Source of the DNA: Actinobacillus arthritidis | GTDB taxonomy: Bacteria > Pseudomonadota > Gammaproteobacteria > Enterobacterales > Pasteurellaceae | Reading direction: 5' to 3' | DNA: 64,000 nt | NCBI RefSeq assembly: GCF_029774155.1 | Contig: NZ_CP103833.1 | Location: forward strand, 1,612,001-1,676,000 | In this document: positions 38,012 through 51,000 of the stretch, one piece after another | Layout of the letters: each line of letters opens with the position of its first letter | Numbering within the stretch: position 1 is the stretch's first letter | Made by a program: the position numbers and the translations under genes | The notes under the pieces: generated by a model | Database searches by the model: none | Seen by the model: the letters and a program-made list of their open reading frames with translations, nothing else | What the model was told of the DNA's origin: nothing

Positions 38012-40236
38012 CTATTTTTTTCTCGCTTTCAGGAATGTTTTGTGTTTCCTCTTTATTTGCAGATTTTGCCGCTTTTTCGACCGCTTGTTGATTTGCCTGA
38101 TTTACACGATTTCTTGCTTCAATCTCATTTTGGCGTAAGCGTTCCAGCACGGCATCTCTCGGCCCTTCCATCACAATTTTACCGTTATCCATCACGATAA
38201 TACGGTTTACAATTTTCAGCACTTGTGGACGATGAGTAACAACTACCATAGTACGATTGCTAGTCCAATTAGCTAAAGCGTGTAAAACAACATTCTCAGC
38301 ATCTTGGTCCAAATCACTTGTTGGCTCATCTAATAATACAACTCTAGGATCTTTTAACGTTAAGCGAGCTAATGCAACTAATTGCTTCTGACCTCCGGAT
38401 AGCCCTTGTCCATTTTCGCCCAATGGCATATCCAATCCTCTTGGATGTCTTTGAATCAGTTTTTCTAATCCAAAACGGCGTAAAGCCACTAATAAATCCT
38501 GATCGTTTGTGAAGTTATCTGAACGTGCTAAATCAAGGTTTTCACGTAGTGTACCTAAGAAAAGTCTAGGTGCTTGTCCAAATAACGCGACTTGATTACG
38601 TAAGAAATAAGGCTCAATTTGACGAATATCTACATCGTCAAGAGTCACGCTACCTTTTGATGCCTCATATAAACCTGATGCAAGTTTGAGCATTGTACTT
38701 TTACCACTACCTACACGCCCAATCACACCCACTTTATCACCCGCTCTAATCTCAACATTCAGACCAGAAACAATATCACCACTTTCTTTATTATATTGAA
38801 AGTTCACATTTTTAAATGTTATTGAACCTTGCACATTTGAAAGCGTAATATATTTACGATCCGATTGACGTTCTGTTGGCTTATCAACAATATTATCAAT
38901 GCCTTGTAATGCCATTCTCGCTTGTTGAAAACGAGTCGCAAGCCCTGCAATTTGCCCAAGAGGCGCTAAGGCACGACCAGATAAAATAACAGATGCAATC
39001 AATGCCCCCATTGTGATTCGACTTGCTTCATCTTCTGCGTGAACAAGATAAGTTCCAACTAAAACTAAAAATACCGTATTCAGCTGTTGCATCATCGTCG
39101 CGAAACTCGTCACAAAGTTACTTAAATCACGCACTTTAATCTGTGTCGTAGCAGTCTTAGCCGTAAAAGAATCCCAACGTTGTTGTGCCCAATTTGTTGC
39201 ATTGTGTGCTTTTAGCGTTTCAATCCCCTCTATCGCTTCTACCACTAAACCTTGACGCTGGGAAGACTCCCTCATCGTCGAATTAATATTCAGTCGCAAT
39301 CTTCGGCTGTACCGCCAATCCAACAAATCCAACAATAGGAATAATAATCAGCGGGACTAGAGCTAAAGCACCGCCAACAAGATAAATAACAAAAATAAAG
39401 AGAAACAAAAATGGCAAATCAACTAATACCAGTAAACTAGCACTAGTCATAAACTCTCGAACAGACTCAAATTCTCGCAAGTTATTTGCATAAGAACCAG
39501 CGGAAACAGGTTTATCAACCAATCGTAAGCCCATTACTCGTCTAAATAAGGCAGAACTGATAATCAAATCCGATTTCTTACCTGCAATGTCAGTAAGATG
39601 CCCTCGAATCAACTTAGCGACCATCTCAAAACTAATCGCTAAAACAACACCAATACTCAACGCCCAAAGGGTTTCATAAGTTTTATTGGGAATCACTCGG
39701 TCATAGACATTCATCACATAAAGCGAACTGACCAATGCCAAAAAATTGATGATAAATGTAGCCAAAATAACCTGATAATAATAAGAGCGGAAACGCCAAA
39801 TGACTTTCCAGAACCAAGCCTTAGGCAAATGATACTCAGGTAATTCTGAACGTTCATCCACCGCAATCTTAGGCTTAATAAACCAACAATATCCCAAATA
39901 ATCCGCCGTTAATGTTGCTGCATCGACAATATGGTTCACGCCAGCTTGATATAAATGATACTGTCTATCTTTGCCATTGCCTTCTATTTTGGTTACCACA
40001 GCGACCTCTTCATTACGTAGAATAACCACAACAGGAACAGAAAGGCTTGGAATATCTGCCAATGCACGTTTTGAAATACTATTTTCAAAACCATGTGAAC
40101 GTAAGACTTCCACCAGTGATTGATAATTAATATTTTGATTCTTATCTCTTACTGCTTGTGCAGAAAGCGTTTCCTTTGCAACAGGCGTCCCATGAAATTG
40201 GGTAGCAAACGCCAAATGCTCAATAATTGATTTCAT
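38001..40236 (-). pseudogene. LapB-type ABC transporter of the type I secretion system, frameshifted
   Basis: Fused permease/ATPase. Residues 1-125 form a C39-like domain without a Cys nucleophile, so it docks rather than cleaves. Membrane spans lie at about 155-330. The ATPase has Walker A GRVGSGKSTMLKL (about 506), signature LSGGQKQLVALARL (about 608) and Walker B VVLLDEPTSDLD. One extra base near 39300-39310 breaks the frame between LAVQPK and RLNINSTMRESSQRQG; repair gives 744 residues, normal for LapB. It would energise export of the RTX-like adhesin. The downstream frame overlaps the adaptor gene. Confidence 0.88.
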
Positions 40237-40250
40237 TTTTAATCCTATTT

Positions 40251-41520
40251 TTATTTAGTTAAATCTAAAGTTGCAATACCTGCCCACTTAGAAACATTTG
40301 CTTGAGAAACAAGATAGAGAAGTGCGACATCACGGAAATCGTTACGAGCGGACACTTCAGCGATTTGTACCGATGTAAGTTCTTGATAAGCATCAAGCAC
40401 ATTGATTAATGATTTCATTGCAATATCGAATTGTAGCTCAGTATCTTCAACCACTTTTTTCTGTAAATTAATTTGTCTACCAGTAATTTTTAGCAGTTGC
40501 TTATTACGTAGCATCTCTTCTTCTGCAGTACGCCCTTTTTCTTCAAGCTCCAACTCAATCTCTCTTAACTTTGCATCAGCGGCTTGGCTATGTCGGTTAT
40601 ACTCAACGGTATGTTTGGACGCAGGATTATAAAGATCCCATGACACCCCCACATAAACTTCTCGTTCGTGTCTACTTGCCGAACCTTCTAAATTGATCGC
40701 AGGTAAACGGCGAGCTTCTGAAGCTCTTAATGCCGCCTCTGTACTCTCGAATTCTTTTTGTTGAGCAAGGAAAGTCGGATTATTATTAATATCCGGATTA
40801 CGATATTGCTGTAAGAATTTTACCGGATCAACTTTCGTGAAAGGATCGTCTAACGCACTCTCATCAACAGCTTGTCCTGAATAACGAGAGAGCTGGCTTA
40901 GACTGGTATAAAGAATTCTTTCTTGTTGAGCAATGGTTGCCTCAACCTGATTACGGCGAGATTGTGCCTCATTAAGTTCAGACTCACGACCGACATCATA
41001 AGAAACAATCACTTTTAAATCTTGAATTAGTTTCTCATGTCGGACTAAACTTTCACGATATACCTTAATACTTTCCTTAGCACGCAAAGCGACCAAATAA
41101 TATTCACCTATCTTCTGCCCTACTTGCTCTCTAGTTTCAGTAAACTTATGGCGATAATAGCCTTCTTTACTTTTATCTCGTTCAATTTCTGCCTCAACAG
41201 CTCCCCAAGAATAGAGATTAACTTTACCGTTAAGACTCATACCAGAACGGCGTTCACTACTATATTTATGCTTTTGAGCTAATACACCTGTATTACTTAA
41301 CGAAACCACCGGCAAATGCCCGGCTTCCGAAATCTTTACTTGGCTTTCTGTTCTTTGCAATATTTGCTCTTGCCTCATCTAAAGTCGGATCAGCTGTTAA
41401 CGCATATTGCATAATATTTTTTAACGTTTCCGCCTGAGCAAAACTCGGCATAAAAAAAGCACAGCTACTCAAGATTACTAATACTGTTTTTTTCATATTT
41501 TTCATTTCATATTTACTCAT
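40251..41520 (-). pseudogene. TolC-family outer membrane channel, frameshifted
   Basis: Outer-membrane efflux/secretion channel, LapE type. It has a signal peptide (MKKTVLVILSSCAFFMPSFAQA), a TolC repeat opening (LKNIMQYALTADPTLDEARANI), and long alpha-helical segments through about residue 400. The first frame (from 41520) ends at 41293, and the second runs to 40251. One extra A near 41350-41365 separates NIAK from ESQVKISEAGHLPVVSL; repaired length 422, usual for this group. The start among three close ATGs (41520, 41505, 41496) is uncertain. It lies 14 bp upstream of the ABC gene. Confidence 0.86.
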
Positions 41521-41752
41521 TGTTTGAAAAAAATCTTACATAATTTTGCAAGACTAAAAATGTATTCCATTCTATATTACTTATTCATATAGAACCTAGC
41601 TGACTTTCGATTTTTACGCTTATGTAAATAACCTTACAAATCCCTGTTATCATCACACCCAAATAAGCGGTCAAATTCAAAAAAAATCTGCACCTTAATC
41701 ATCCAAAATTTCTTTGGGCTTTTGAGGTGCAGATCATTAACTTAATTTCATT

Positions 41753-44700
41753 TTAATCCAGGCTAAACAAATCGCCTAAGCCAATACCATTAGAAGCTTT
41801 TACTAGTATATGCTGATCGGCCTTAACAAGCTCAGGCAATACCGCCAATAATTCAGTACGTGTTGGAAATACTTGCACATCTTTATTTGATAATACTGCA
41901 GTACTTTTGTCATTTCTTCACCAACCAAAATAATACGCTTAACATTCTTTTGATTAACATATTCCAAGACTTGCTGATGATATTGCTGACTATCTTCGCC
42001 TAGCTCTAACATATCTCCTAAAATCATAAGCTTATTTGAATTTTCTACCTCAACATCCCCAAAGGCATCAATCGCGACTTGCATAGAAAGTGGATTAGCA
42101 TTATAGGCTTCATTATAGACGGTAATATTTTTAGCATGATATGTCAGAGATTTTATATTTCCACGCCCCTCCACTGCTTTAAAACAATTTAATTGATTTA
42201 TCGCTTTACGAATACTTAAGCCTTTATCCTTAATAATTGCCAAGATAGCCATTGCATTTAACACAAAATGTTTGCCGTTTGCCTCAAGTTTTAAAACATA
42301 GTGGCTATTCCCTAAACGAATTTTACTTAAATGCGGCTTATAGCTCACTAAACGAATATCAGCCTCGGGATGCTCACCGTAACTAACAATACGCAAATTT
42401 GCTTGTTTTGCTTTCATCGCAATCAAATCATATTGTGCAATATCTCGACAAATAATAGCGAGACTACCGACAGACATCGCTTCAAAAATTCTTGCCTTTT
42501 TAAGTGCTACTTCTTCTAAAGAATTATGATACTGCAAATGTGCGGGTGCAATATTAGTAATAATCGCAACTTCAGGCTGAACTAAAGCAGAGTTTACTGA
42601 CATCTGTCCAATCGCCATTTCAACAACCCAATGTTGAGCATATTGAGAAAACTTAGCCAAATTCCAAGCGATACCAATAGGTAAATTTGCTGATCCTTGC
42701 GTCTGCTCTGTCGAACCAAATACTTGTAAAGTATGAGCTAACATTGAAACCGTTGTCGTTTTCCCTGCACTGCCGGTAATACCGTAAACATGCCCGCGAA
42801 ATTGCTCACGCACAAAACGCCCAATAGCTAATACAGCTTTACGCACATCCTTAACTACTAATACCGGTACATCCAAATCAGTATATAGCTCAGGATTATC
42901 CGTAATAACACCCACCGCACCTTTTTTGATAAAAGCATTGATCCCGACTTTCCGGAAAAAGCCTTTATCCATCGTTTTACTTTGTGCGACTAAGAGAGAA
43001 CCTACTTGGAAATTTTGTGAATAGGTTGCCACATTTGTTGCAAACCAAGAGTCTTCCGGAGTTCGTAACCACTTACCCGATGTCGCTAGCTCAAGATTAA
43101 CCGCATTTAAAACATATTCAACGGTTTCTGATTTACTTGTATCCTTCGTCAAACTTTTTGGATATAGTCGCTCTGTCAATAAATGATGATATGCGACTAA
43201 CCCTGACAAATAATGTTCTACATCATCAATACGTACGCGGAAGGTATGATGACGAATAAAACAGCCATACAAGATAGTTTCCGGTTTCTTATAGAACATC
43301 GCTAATTCAGGGAAAAACACCCCATTGACTAAATAATTGGCTCGAGTATGTAACGCTTGATAAAAATCAGCGACATCAAAACCAGCTAAAACATCACTAA
43401 ATTGAGGATACTCATCCAGTTTCAATAACATTTTATGGAATGCCATACTTAGCTCAAGTAAGGTTGGGAACGTCGTAATTCGCGTACGAATAAAATCGAC
43501 ATAGCCCTTCACATTATCCACGGCAAATTGGAAATATTTTTTCTCCGGCTTATATTGCACTAATTCATTAGAGCAATAAGATAACCAATGATCATGAGCC
43601 TCATAGTGTTTGGCTTCAATAAAGTAGTCAAATGCTTTTGTCACACAATCCAGCCAGCGAGTATCCTTCGTTAAACCATACAGACGCATTAAACCAAAAG
43701 CCGCTTCTCCATCATAGTAAATGATACGATGCTCCGCTAACACAGATAAATCTTTGGCACTAAGAATATGTACAAACGAGCCATTCGGTTGTCGCATCGC
43801 CACAATCCCATTCGCCAATTTCTCACAAAGTGCTAAATAATCATTACAACGATTAGAATCAGGAAAAACTTGAATATATTTTACCAAAGCTAAAATCGCT
43901 ACTGCATTCGCACCGAGCTTAATTTCATCATTAATTTCAACCACATAAGCCAAATTATTCGAATAATGACGAATAATTTTATGCAAAAGATAAGTCAGTG
44001 CTTTCTCAATATTTGCCGCAATTTTTGCTAATTCAACCGCTTGCATACCTTGCTTTTGACAAAGCTCATATCCTTCAATCAATGCATAGGTGCTACTTGC
44101 ATGCCGTAAAGTATTATAAGTACCGATAGTTCGGCCAAAGCAAGGGAAATGGCCATACTCATAACGCCCATTAGTTAATACTTGCCGTCCTAGGTAAGCG
44201 GTAATTTTTTGAATAAGATCTGCACTGCTATTTACATTTAGGGGAGCAAATACCCGGCGTCCTTGATTACGAGGGGCTGTCGAAATTTCGCACGTTTCAC
44301 CACTTGCAAGATCAAAAAAGAAACCAGCGGTCTTAAACATACATAAAGTTAAATCATCATTAAATAAAGGTATTTGGCTACTACCATGGCGTGCCTTAAA
44401 ATAAATTTCTAAATTATGCTGATTAACCATTGCATGGCCAATTTCCCCCGCTGGATATAAACAAGCATTCGCGTTTAATTCAGTTTCGGTTAAAAGCAAC
44501 CAAGGTTCTCTTTTTCCCTCAAAGGCAATACCGGCTCTAAAATAATTACGCTTATAATTTTTTAAGATCTGCTTAAAATCACCCCAATTATGTAAACTGG
44601 ACTCCGTAACCCACTCCAAACGAATCCATTTTAAGGGACGAGGAAATTTTTCTTGTAACTTAGCTAACTTTTGTGCAAATAATTTATGCCACTCACTGTC

Positions 44701-44868
44701 TGACATATCCAATAAATTAGCAACAAAAGTAATAACCTTCGCACGCTCCAAACCATCTGTTGCTGATAAAATAAATGTGTTGCGTAAAACCGTTGTGACT
44801 CCCGCACTTTCCACAAATTTCTGACGGAGTGGGGAAATCACACTTTGTAACATATTGTTCATTACCAT
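41753..44868 (-). CDS. Two-domain Mur-ligase-family protein in the adhesin locus, 3' frameshift
   Basis: Large cytoplasmic protein. Residues 1 to about 590 form a helical region with toroid-like character (for example LRHASSTYALIEGYEL, IIYYDGEAAFGLMRLYGL) reminiscent of alpha/alpha barrels. From about 590 on it is a MurF-like Mur ligase: N-terminal Rossmann part, P-loop YGITGSAGKTTTVSML (about 694-708), NIAPAHLQYHNSLEEVA, and VYNEAYNANPLSMQVAIDAF. Mur ligases couple ATP to amide bond formation. A missing base near 41903 ends the written frame at 41803; repaired, it ends KASNGIGLGDLFSLD at 41753 (1038 residues). It lies between the adhesin and its exporter. Substrate unknown; modification of the adhesin is a hypothesis. 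Confidence 0.78.
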
Positions 44869-44988
44869 TGCCTACCTTTTCTGCTCTTCAAGCATTACAT
44901 TTTGCAACAATATAGCTATTGCAAATTTTCACTCAAATTTAACCGCTTGTTATTTGTTTCTGCCCTAAATTACAAGACATAAACAAAT

Positions 44989-45013
44989 AACCCCTCCCTT
45001 TCGGGAGGGGGTT
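44989..45013 (-). terminator. GC-rich hairpin after the adhesin gene
   Basis: CCCCTCCC-GAAA-GGGAGGGG stem (minus strand) about 30 bp beyond the adhesin stop. It should at least partly end adhesin transcripts before the Mur-ligase gene. Confidence 0.75.
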
Positions 45014-45043
45014 ATAATCATTAAACACTAGTCATATCAATGA

Positions 45044-48000
45044 TTAGTAAATATAGATGCCATCTTCGATATTAACAGTTAATGTTGTGCCATCTTTCTC
45101 ATAGCTATAACTATGGTAAGTCACACCATTTTGTTGAATATCTGCACCTTTAGTCCAGTAAGTTCTACCTGTAAAGATATTACCTTCCTGGATACTAGAT
45201 GCATTTTGGCTACCACCATTGTTACCAAGATCCACTGTAGCGACATAAGCTCCTTTATTAATAAATACGGTTTGGTCTTCACCATTCGCATTAGCGACCC
45301 ATTCTTTACCTGATGCCGTAATCTTCACATTACGTCCTTCAATATTAATTTCATCTACTCCTAGCATTTTGTTAAGTGAATATGAAGCAGTATCAGTATT
45401 AGTTGGGTAAGTATAGATATTAACTACATCTCGGTCACCAGACTGTTCACCACCTCTATCATTACCTAAGCTTTCGCCTGTTGTATAGTTAGATAAATAT
45501 TCATTATAGTTTTTATTCGAACCTAAATCGATTAAACCATCAAATCTGAGGTTATGAATATTCACTGTATCACTACCTGAACCACCAACAATACTGAAGT
45601 TAGTAGTAACTGATGGAATTATTCCTGCACCAGGATCACCTAACGTAAAGGTATCATTGCCAGCTTCACCAAATACAAAAGCATCAGCACTTGTGGCCGG
45701 ACTCTTAACTACATAAGTATCATCACCTTCACCAAGGTAAACACGCGTACCGCCATACTGAGAAACAACTTCAAAGATATCATCACCTTTCGCTAAGTCT
45801 ACCGTAAGAATATCTCGACGACCGTCTGTGCTTGTAGCATTTGGACCATTATCGTTTGTTACAGATAACAAACCATGCCCTGCATTATTTGCTGGATCTG
45901 TACCTAATTTAATTACATCAGCAAAATCTGTTGTTACACGTGCATCTCCACCTTTCGCTGGTGAAGCAACAGTATAATTATATTTTGCATTGTTATTACC
46001 CGTAACGCTTGTAGTACCTGGTTGTGAAGCTGTTGCTTCAGATGGTCCATAATACGGTGTTAGGTCGCCGTGTAAATCAGGAACAGAAAATGCTAAGCCA
46101 GTTTTTGTTTGATCTGCGTCTGCATCAGCGTCAGCATCTGCATCAGCGTCAGCATCTGCATCAGCGTCAGCATCTGCATCAGCGTCAGCATCAGCGTCAG
46201 CATCTGCGTCTGCATCAGCGTCTGCATCTGCATCAGCGTCAGCATCTGCATCTGCATCAGCATCCGCGTCTGCATCAGCGTCAGCATCTGCATCCGCGTC
46301 AGCATCCGCGTCAGCATCTGCGTCTGCATCCGCATCTGCGTCTGCATCAGCATCAGCATCTGCATCCGCGTCTGCGTCTGCATCAGCGTCCGCATCTGCA
46401 TCAGCGTCTGCGTCAGCATCAGCGTCTGCATCTGCATCAGCGTCTGCATCAGCATCTGCATCAGCGTCAGCATCTGCGTCAGCATCAGCGTCTGCATCAG
46501 CATCAGCGTCTGCATCAGCATCAGCATCTGCATCAGCGTCAGCATCTGCGTCTGCATCTGCGTCTGCATCTGCGTCTGCATCTGCGTCTGCATCTGCGTC
46601 TGCGTCTGCATCCGCGTCAGCATCTGCATCTGCATCTGCATCAGCGTCTGCGTCAGCATCTGCATCAGCGTCTGCATCCGCGTCTGCGTCCGCATCAGCG
46701 TCAGCATCTGCATCCGCATCAGCGTCAGCGTCAGCGTCAGCATCAGCGTCAGCATCTGCATCAGCGTCAGCATCTGCATCTGCATCAGCGTCAGCATCTG
46801 CATCCGCGTCTGCGTCTGCGTCCGCATCAGCGTCAGCGTCTGCATCCGCGTCAGCGTCAGCATCTGCATCCGCATCAGCGTCAGCATCTGCATCCGCGTC
46901 TGCGTCCGCATCAGCGTCAGCGTCAGCGTCAGCATCTGCATCCGCATCAGCGTCAGCATCTGCATCCGCGTCTGCGTCCGCATCCGCGTCAGCATCTGCG
47001 TCTGCATCAGCATCTGCGTCTGCATCAGCATCTGCATCAGCATCTGCGTCTGCATCAGCGTCTGCATCAGCGTCAGCATCTGCATCCGCGTCTGCATCAG
47101 CATCTGCATCTGCATCTGCATCAGCGTCTGCGTCAGCATCAGCATCTGCGTCAGCATCAGCGTCTGCGTCAGCATCTGCATCCGCGTCTGCATCAGCGTC
47201 TGCATCAGCATCAGCATCTGCATCTGCGTCCGCATCAGCGTCAGCATCAGCATCTGCATCAGCATCTGCGTCTGCATCAGCATCTGCATCTGCATCAGCG
47301 TCTGCGTCAGCATCTGCATCCGCGTCTGCATCAGCATCAGCATCAGCATCTGCGTCCGCATCAGCGTCAGCATCTGCATCAGCATCTGCGTCTGCATCAG
47401 CATCTGCGTCTGCATCAGCGTCAGCGTCTGCATCCGCGTCAGCATCTGCATCTGCATCAGCATCTGCATCAGCGTCTGCGTCAGCATCTGCATCCGCGTC
47501 TGCGTCCGCATCAGCGTCAGCATCTGCATCCGCGTCTGCGTCCGCATCAGCGTCAGCATCTGCATCCGCATCAGCGTCAGCATCTGCGTCTGCATCAGCG
47601 TCAGCATCAGCGTCTGCGTCAGCATCTGCATCAGCGTCAGCATCAGCATCCGCGTCTGCATCAGCATCTGCGTCTGCATCAGCATCTGCGTCCGCATCAG
47701 CGTCTGCATCAGCATCTGCGTCCGCATCAGCGTCTGCATCTGCATCTGCATCAGCGTCAGCATCTGCATCTGCATCAGCATCAGCGTCAGCATCCGCGTC
47801 TGCATCCGCATCAGCGTCAGCGTCAGCATCTGCATCAGCGTCAGCGTCAGCATCTGCATCAGCGTCAGCATCTGCATCAGCGTCAGCATCAGCATCTGCG
47901 TCAGCATCTGCATCAGCGTCAGCGTCAGCATCAGCATCAGCGTCTGCGTCAGCATCAGCATCCGCGTCTGCATCCGCATCAGCGTCAGCATCTGCATCAG

Positions 48001-51000
48001 CGTCCGCGTCCGCGTCTGCGTCCGCATCAGCGTCAGCGTCTGCATCAGCGTCTGCATCTGCATCAGCGTCTGCATCTGCATCAGCGTCAGCATCTGCATC
48101 TGCATCCGCGTCAGCATCAGCGTCAGCATCTGCGTCTGCATCAGCGTCTGCATCTGCATCTGCATCAGCGTCAGCATCTGCATCCGCGTCTGCATCTGCA
48201 TCAGCGTCAGCATCTGCGTCTGCGTCTGCATCAGCATCAGCATCAGCATCTGCGTCAGCATCTGCGTCTGCGTCAGCATCTGCGTCCGCATCAGCGTCAG
48301 CGTCAGCGTCTGCATCTGCATCTGCATCTGCATCAGCGTCAGCATCTGCATCAGCGTCAGCATCTGCGTCCGCATCAGCGTCAGCGTCTGCATCCGCGTC
48401 AGCATCTGCGTCAGCATCTGCGTCAGCATCTGCATCCGCGTCAGCATCTGCGTCTGCATCAGCATCTGCGTCAGCATCTGCATCCGCGTCTGCATCTGCA
48501 TCTGCATCTGCATCTGCATCTGCGTCACTGTCATCTACATCAATCAGATCTGCAATATCGTCCCCATCTTTATCCGTAATACCGGTATGATTTGGATCTT
48601 CATTTGGAACAGTTGATTCGTCTTTATTTAATTTACCATCACCGTCAGTATCTTCATCGCCATCAGGTGTGCCATCGTTATCTGAATCAGAATCATATGG
48701 ATCTAAATTATTGTTTGGATCGTTATCCTTACGAGTTGCATCTTCATCTGCGTCTGATACGCCGTCACCGTCTGAATCTTTATCTTTTAAGTCAGGCGTA
48801 CCGTCACCATCTGTATCTGTGATACCGGTGTGGTTCGGGTCTTCATCCGGAGTTGTTGACTCGTCTTTATCTTTGATGCCGTCGCCATCGGTGTCATCGT
48901 CACCGTCTTTTTTGCCGTCATCATTTGAATCGTCATCTTGCGGATTTGTACCGTTATCTTTCTCGTCTGCGTCTGATACGCCGTCGCCGTCTGAATCTTT
49001 ATCTTTTAAGTCAGGCGTGCCGTCACCGTCTGTATCTGTGATACCGGTGTGGTTCGGGTCTTCATCCGGAGTCGTTGACTCATCTTTATCTTTGATGCCG
49101 TCGCCATCGGTGTCATCGTCACCGTCTTTTTTGCCGTCATCATTTGAATCGTCATCTTGCGGATTTGTACCGTTATCTTTCTCGTCTGCGTCTGATACGC
49201 CGTCGCCGTCTGAATCTTTATCTTTTAAGTCAGGCGTGCCGTCACCGTCTGTATCTGTGATACCAGTGTGGTTCGGGTCTTCATCCGGAGTCGTTGACTC
49301 ATCTTTATCTTTGATGCCGTCGCCGTCTGTATCTTCATCGCCATCCGGAGTACCGTCTTTATCCGAATCTTTATCTTTCGGATCAGTGCCGTTATCTTTC
49401 TCGTCTGCGTCTGATACGCCGTCACCGTCTGAATCTTTATCTTTTAAGTCAGGCGTGCCGTCACCGTCTGTATCTGTGATACCGGTGTGGTTCGGGTCTT
49501 CATCCGGAGTTGTTGACTCGTCTTTATCTTTGATACCGTCGCCGTCTGTATCTTCATCGCCATCCGGAGTACCGTCTTTATCCGAATCTTTATCTTTCGG
49601 ATCAGTGCCGTTATCTTTCTCGTCTGCGTCTGATACGCCGTCACCGTCTGAATCTTTATCTTTTAAGTCAGGCGTGCCATCACCGTCTGTATCTGTGATA
49701 CCGGTGTGGTTCGGGTCTTCATCCGGAGTTGTTGACTCGTCTTTATCTTTGATGCCGTCGCCATCGGTGTCATCGTCACCGTCTTTTTTGCCGTCATCAT
49801 TTGAATCGTCATCTTGCGGATTTGTACCGTTATCTTTCTCGTCTGCGTCTGATACGCCGTCACCGTCTGAATCTTTATCTTTTAAGTCAGGCGTGCCGTC
49901 ACCATCTGTATCTGTGATACCGGTGTGGTTCGGGTCTTCATCCGGAGTTGTTGACTCGTCTTTATCTTTGATACCGTCGCCGTCTGTATCTTCATCGCCA
50001 TCCGGAGTACCGTCTTTATCCGAATCTTTATCTTTCGGATCAGTGCCGTTATCTTTCTCGTCTGCGTCTGATACGCCGTCACCGTCTGAATCTTTATCTT
50101 TTAAGTCAGGCGTGCCGTCACCGTCTGTATCTGTGATACCAGTGTGGTTCGGGTCTTCATCCGGAGTTGTTGACTCATCTTTATCTTTGATGCCGTCGCC
50201 GTCTGTATCTTCATCGCCATCCGGAGTACCGTCTTTATCCGAATCTTTATCTTTCGGATCAGTGCCGTTATCTTTCTCGTCTGCGTCTGATACGCCGTCA
50301 CCGTCTGAATCTTTATCTTTTAAGTCAGGCGTGCCGTCACCGTCTGTATCTGTGATACCGGTGTGGTTCGGGTCTTCATCCGGAGTTGTTGACTCATCTT
50401 TATCTTTGATGCCGTCGCCGTCTGTATCTTCATCGCCATCTGGAGTACCGTCTTTATCCGAATCTTTATCTTTCGGATCAGTGCCGTTATCTTTCTCGTC
50501 TGCGTCTGATACGCCGTCGCCATCTGAATCTTTATCTTTTAAGTCAGGCGTGCCGTCACCGTCTGTATCTGTGATACCGGTGTGGTTCGGGTCTTCATCC
50601 GGAGTTGTTGACTCATCTTTATCTTTGATGCCGTCGCCGTCTGTATCTTCATCGCCATCCGGAGTACCGTCTTTATCCGAATCTTTATCTTTCGGATCAG
50701 TGCCGTTATCTTTCTCGTCTGCGTCTGATACGCCGTCACCGTCTGAATCTTTATCTTTTAAGTCAGGCGTGCCGTCACCGTCTGTATCTGTGATACCGGT
50801 GTGGTTCGGGTCTTCATCCGGAGTTGTTGACTCATCTTTATCTTTGATGCCGTCGCCGTCTGTATCTTCATCGCCATCCGGAGTACCGTCTTTATCCGAA
50901 TCTTTATCTTTCGGATCAGTGCCGTTATCTTTCTCGTCTGCGTCTGATACGCCGTCACCGTCTGAATCTTTATCTTTTAAGTCAGGCGTGCCGTCACCGT

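Noticed and set aside
46024..48616. Long plus-strand frames (over 800 residues, His/Gln/Leu-rich or Cys/Ile/Ser-rich) and an 813-codon Met/Gln/Leu/Thr minus-strand frame opposite the Asp-Ala tract
   Set aside because: They are by-products of the hexanucleotide repeat, which lacks stop codons in several frames; composition is absurd and no ribosome binding sites exist.
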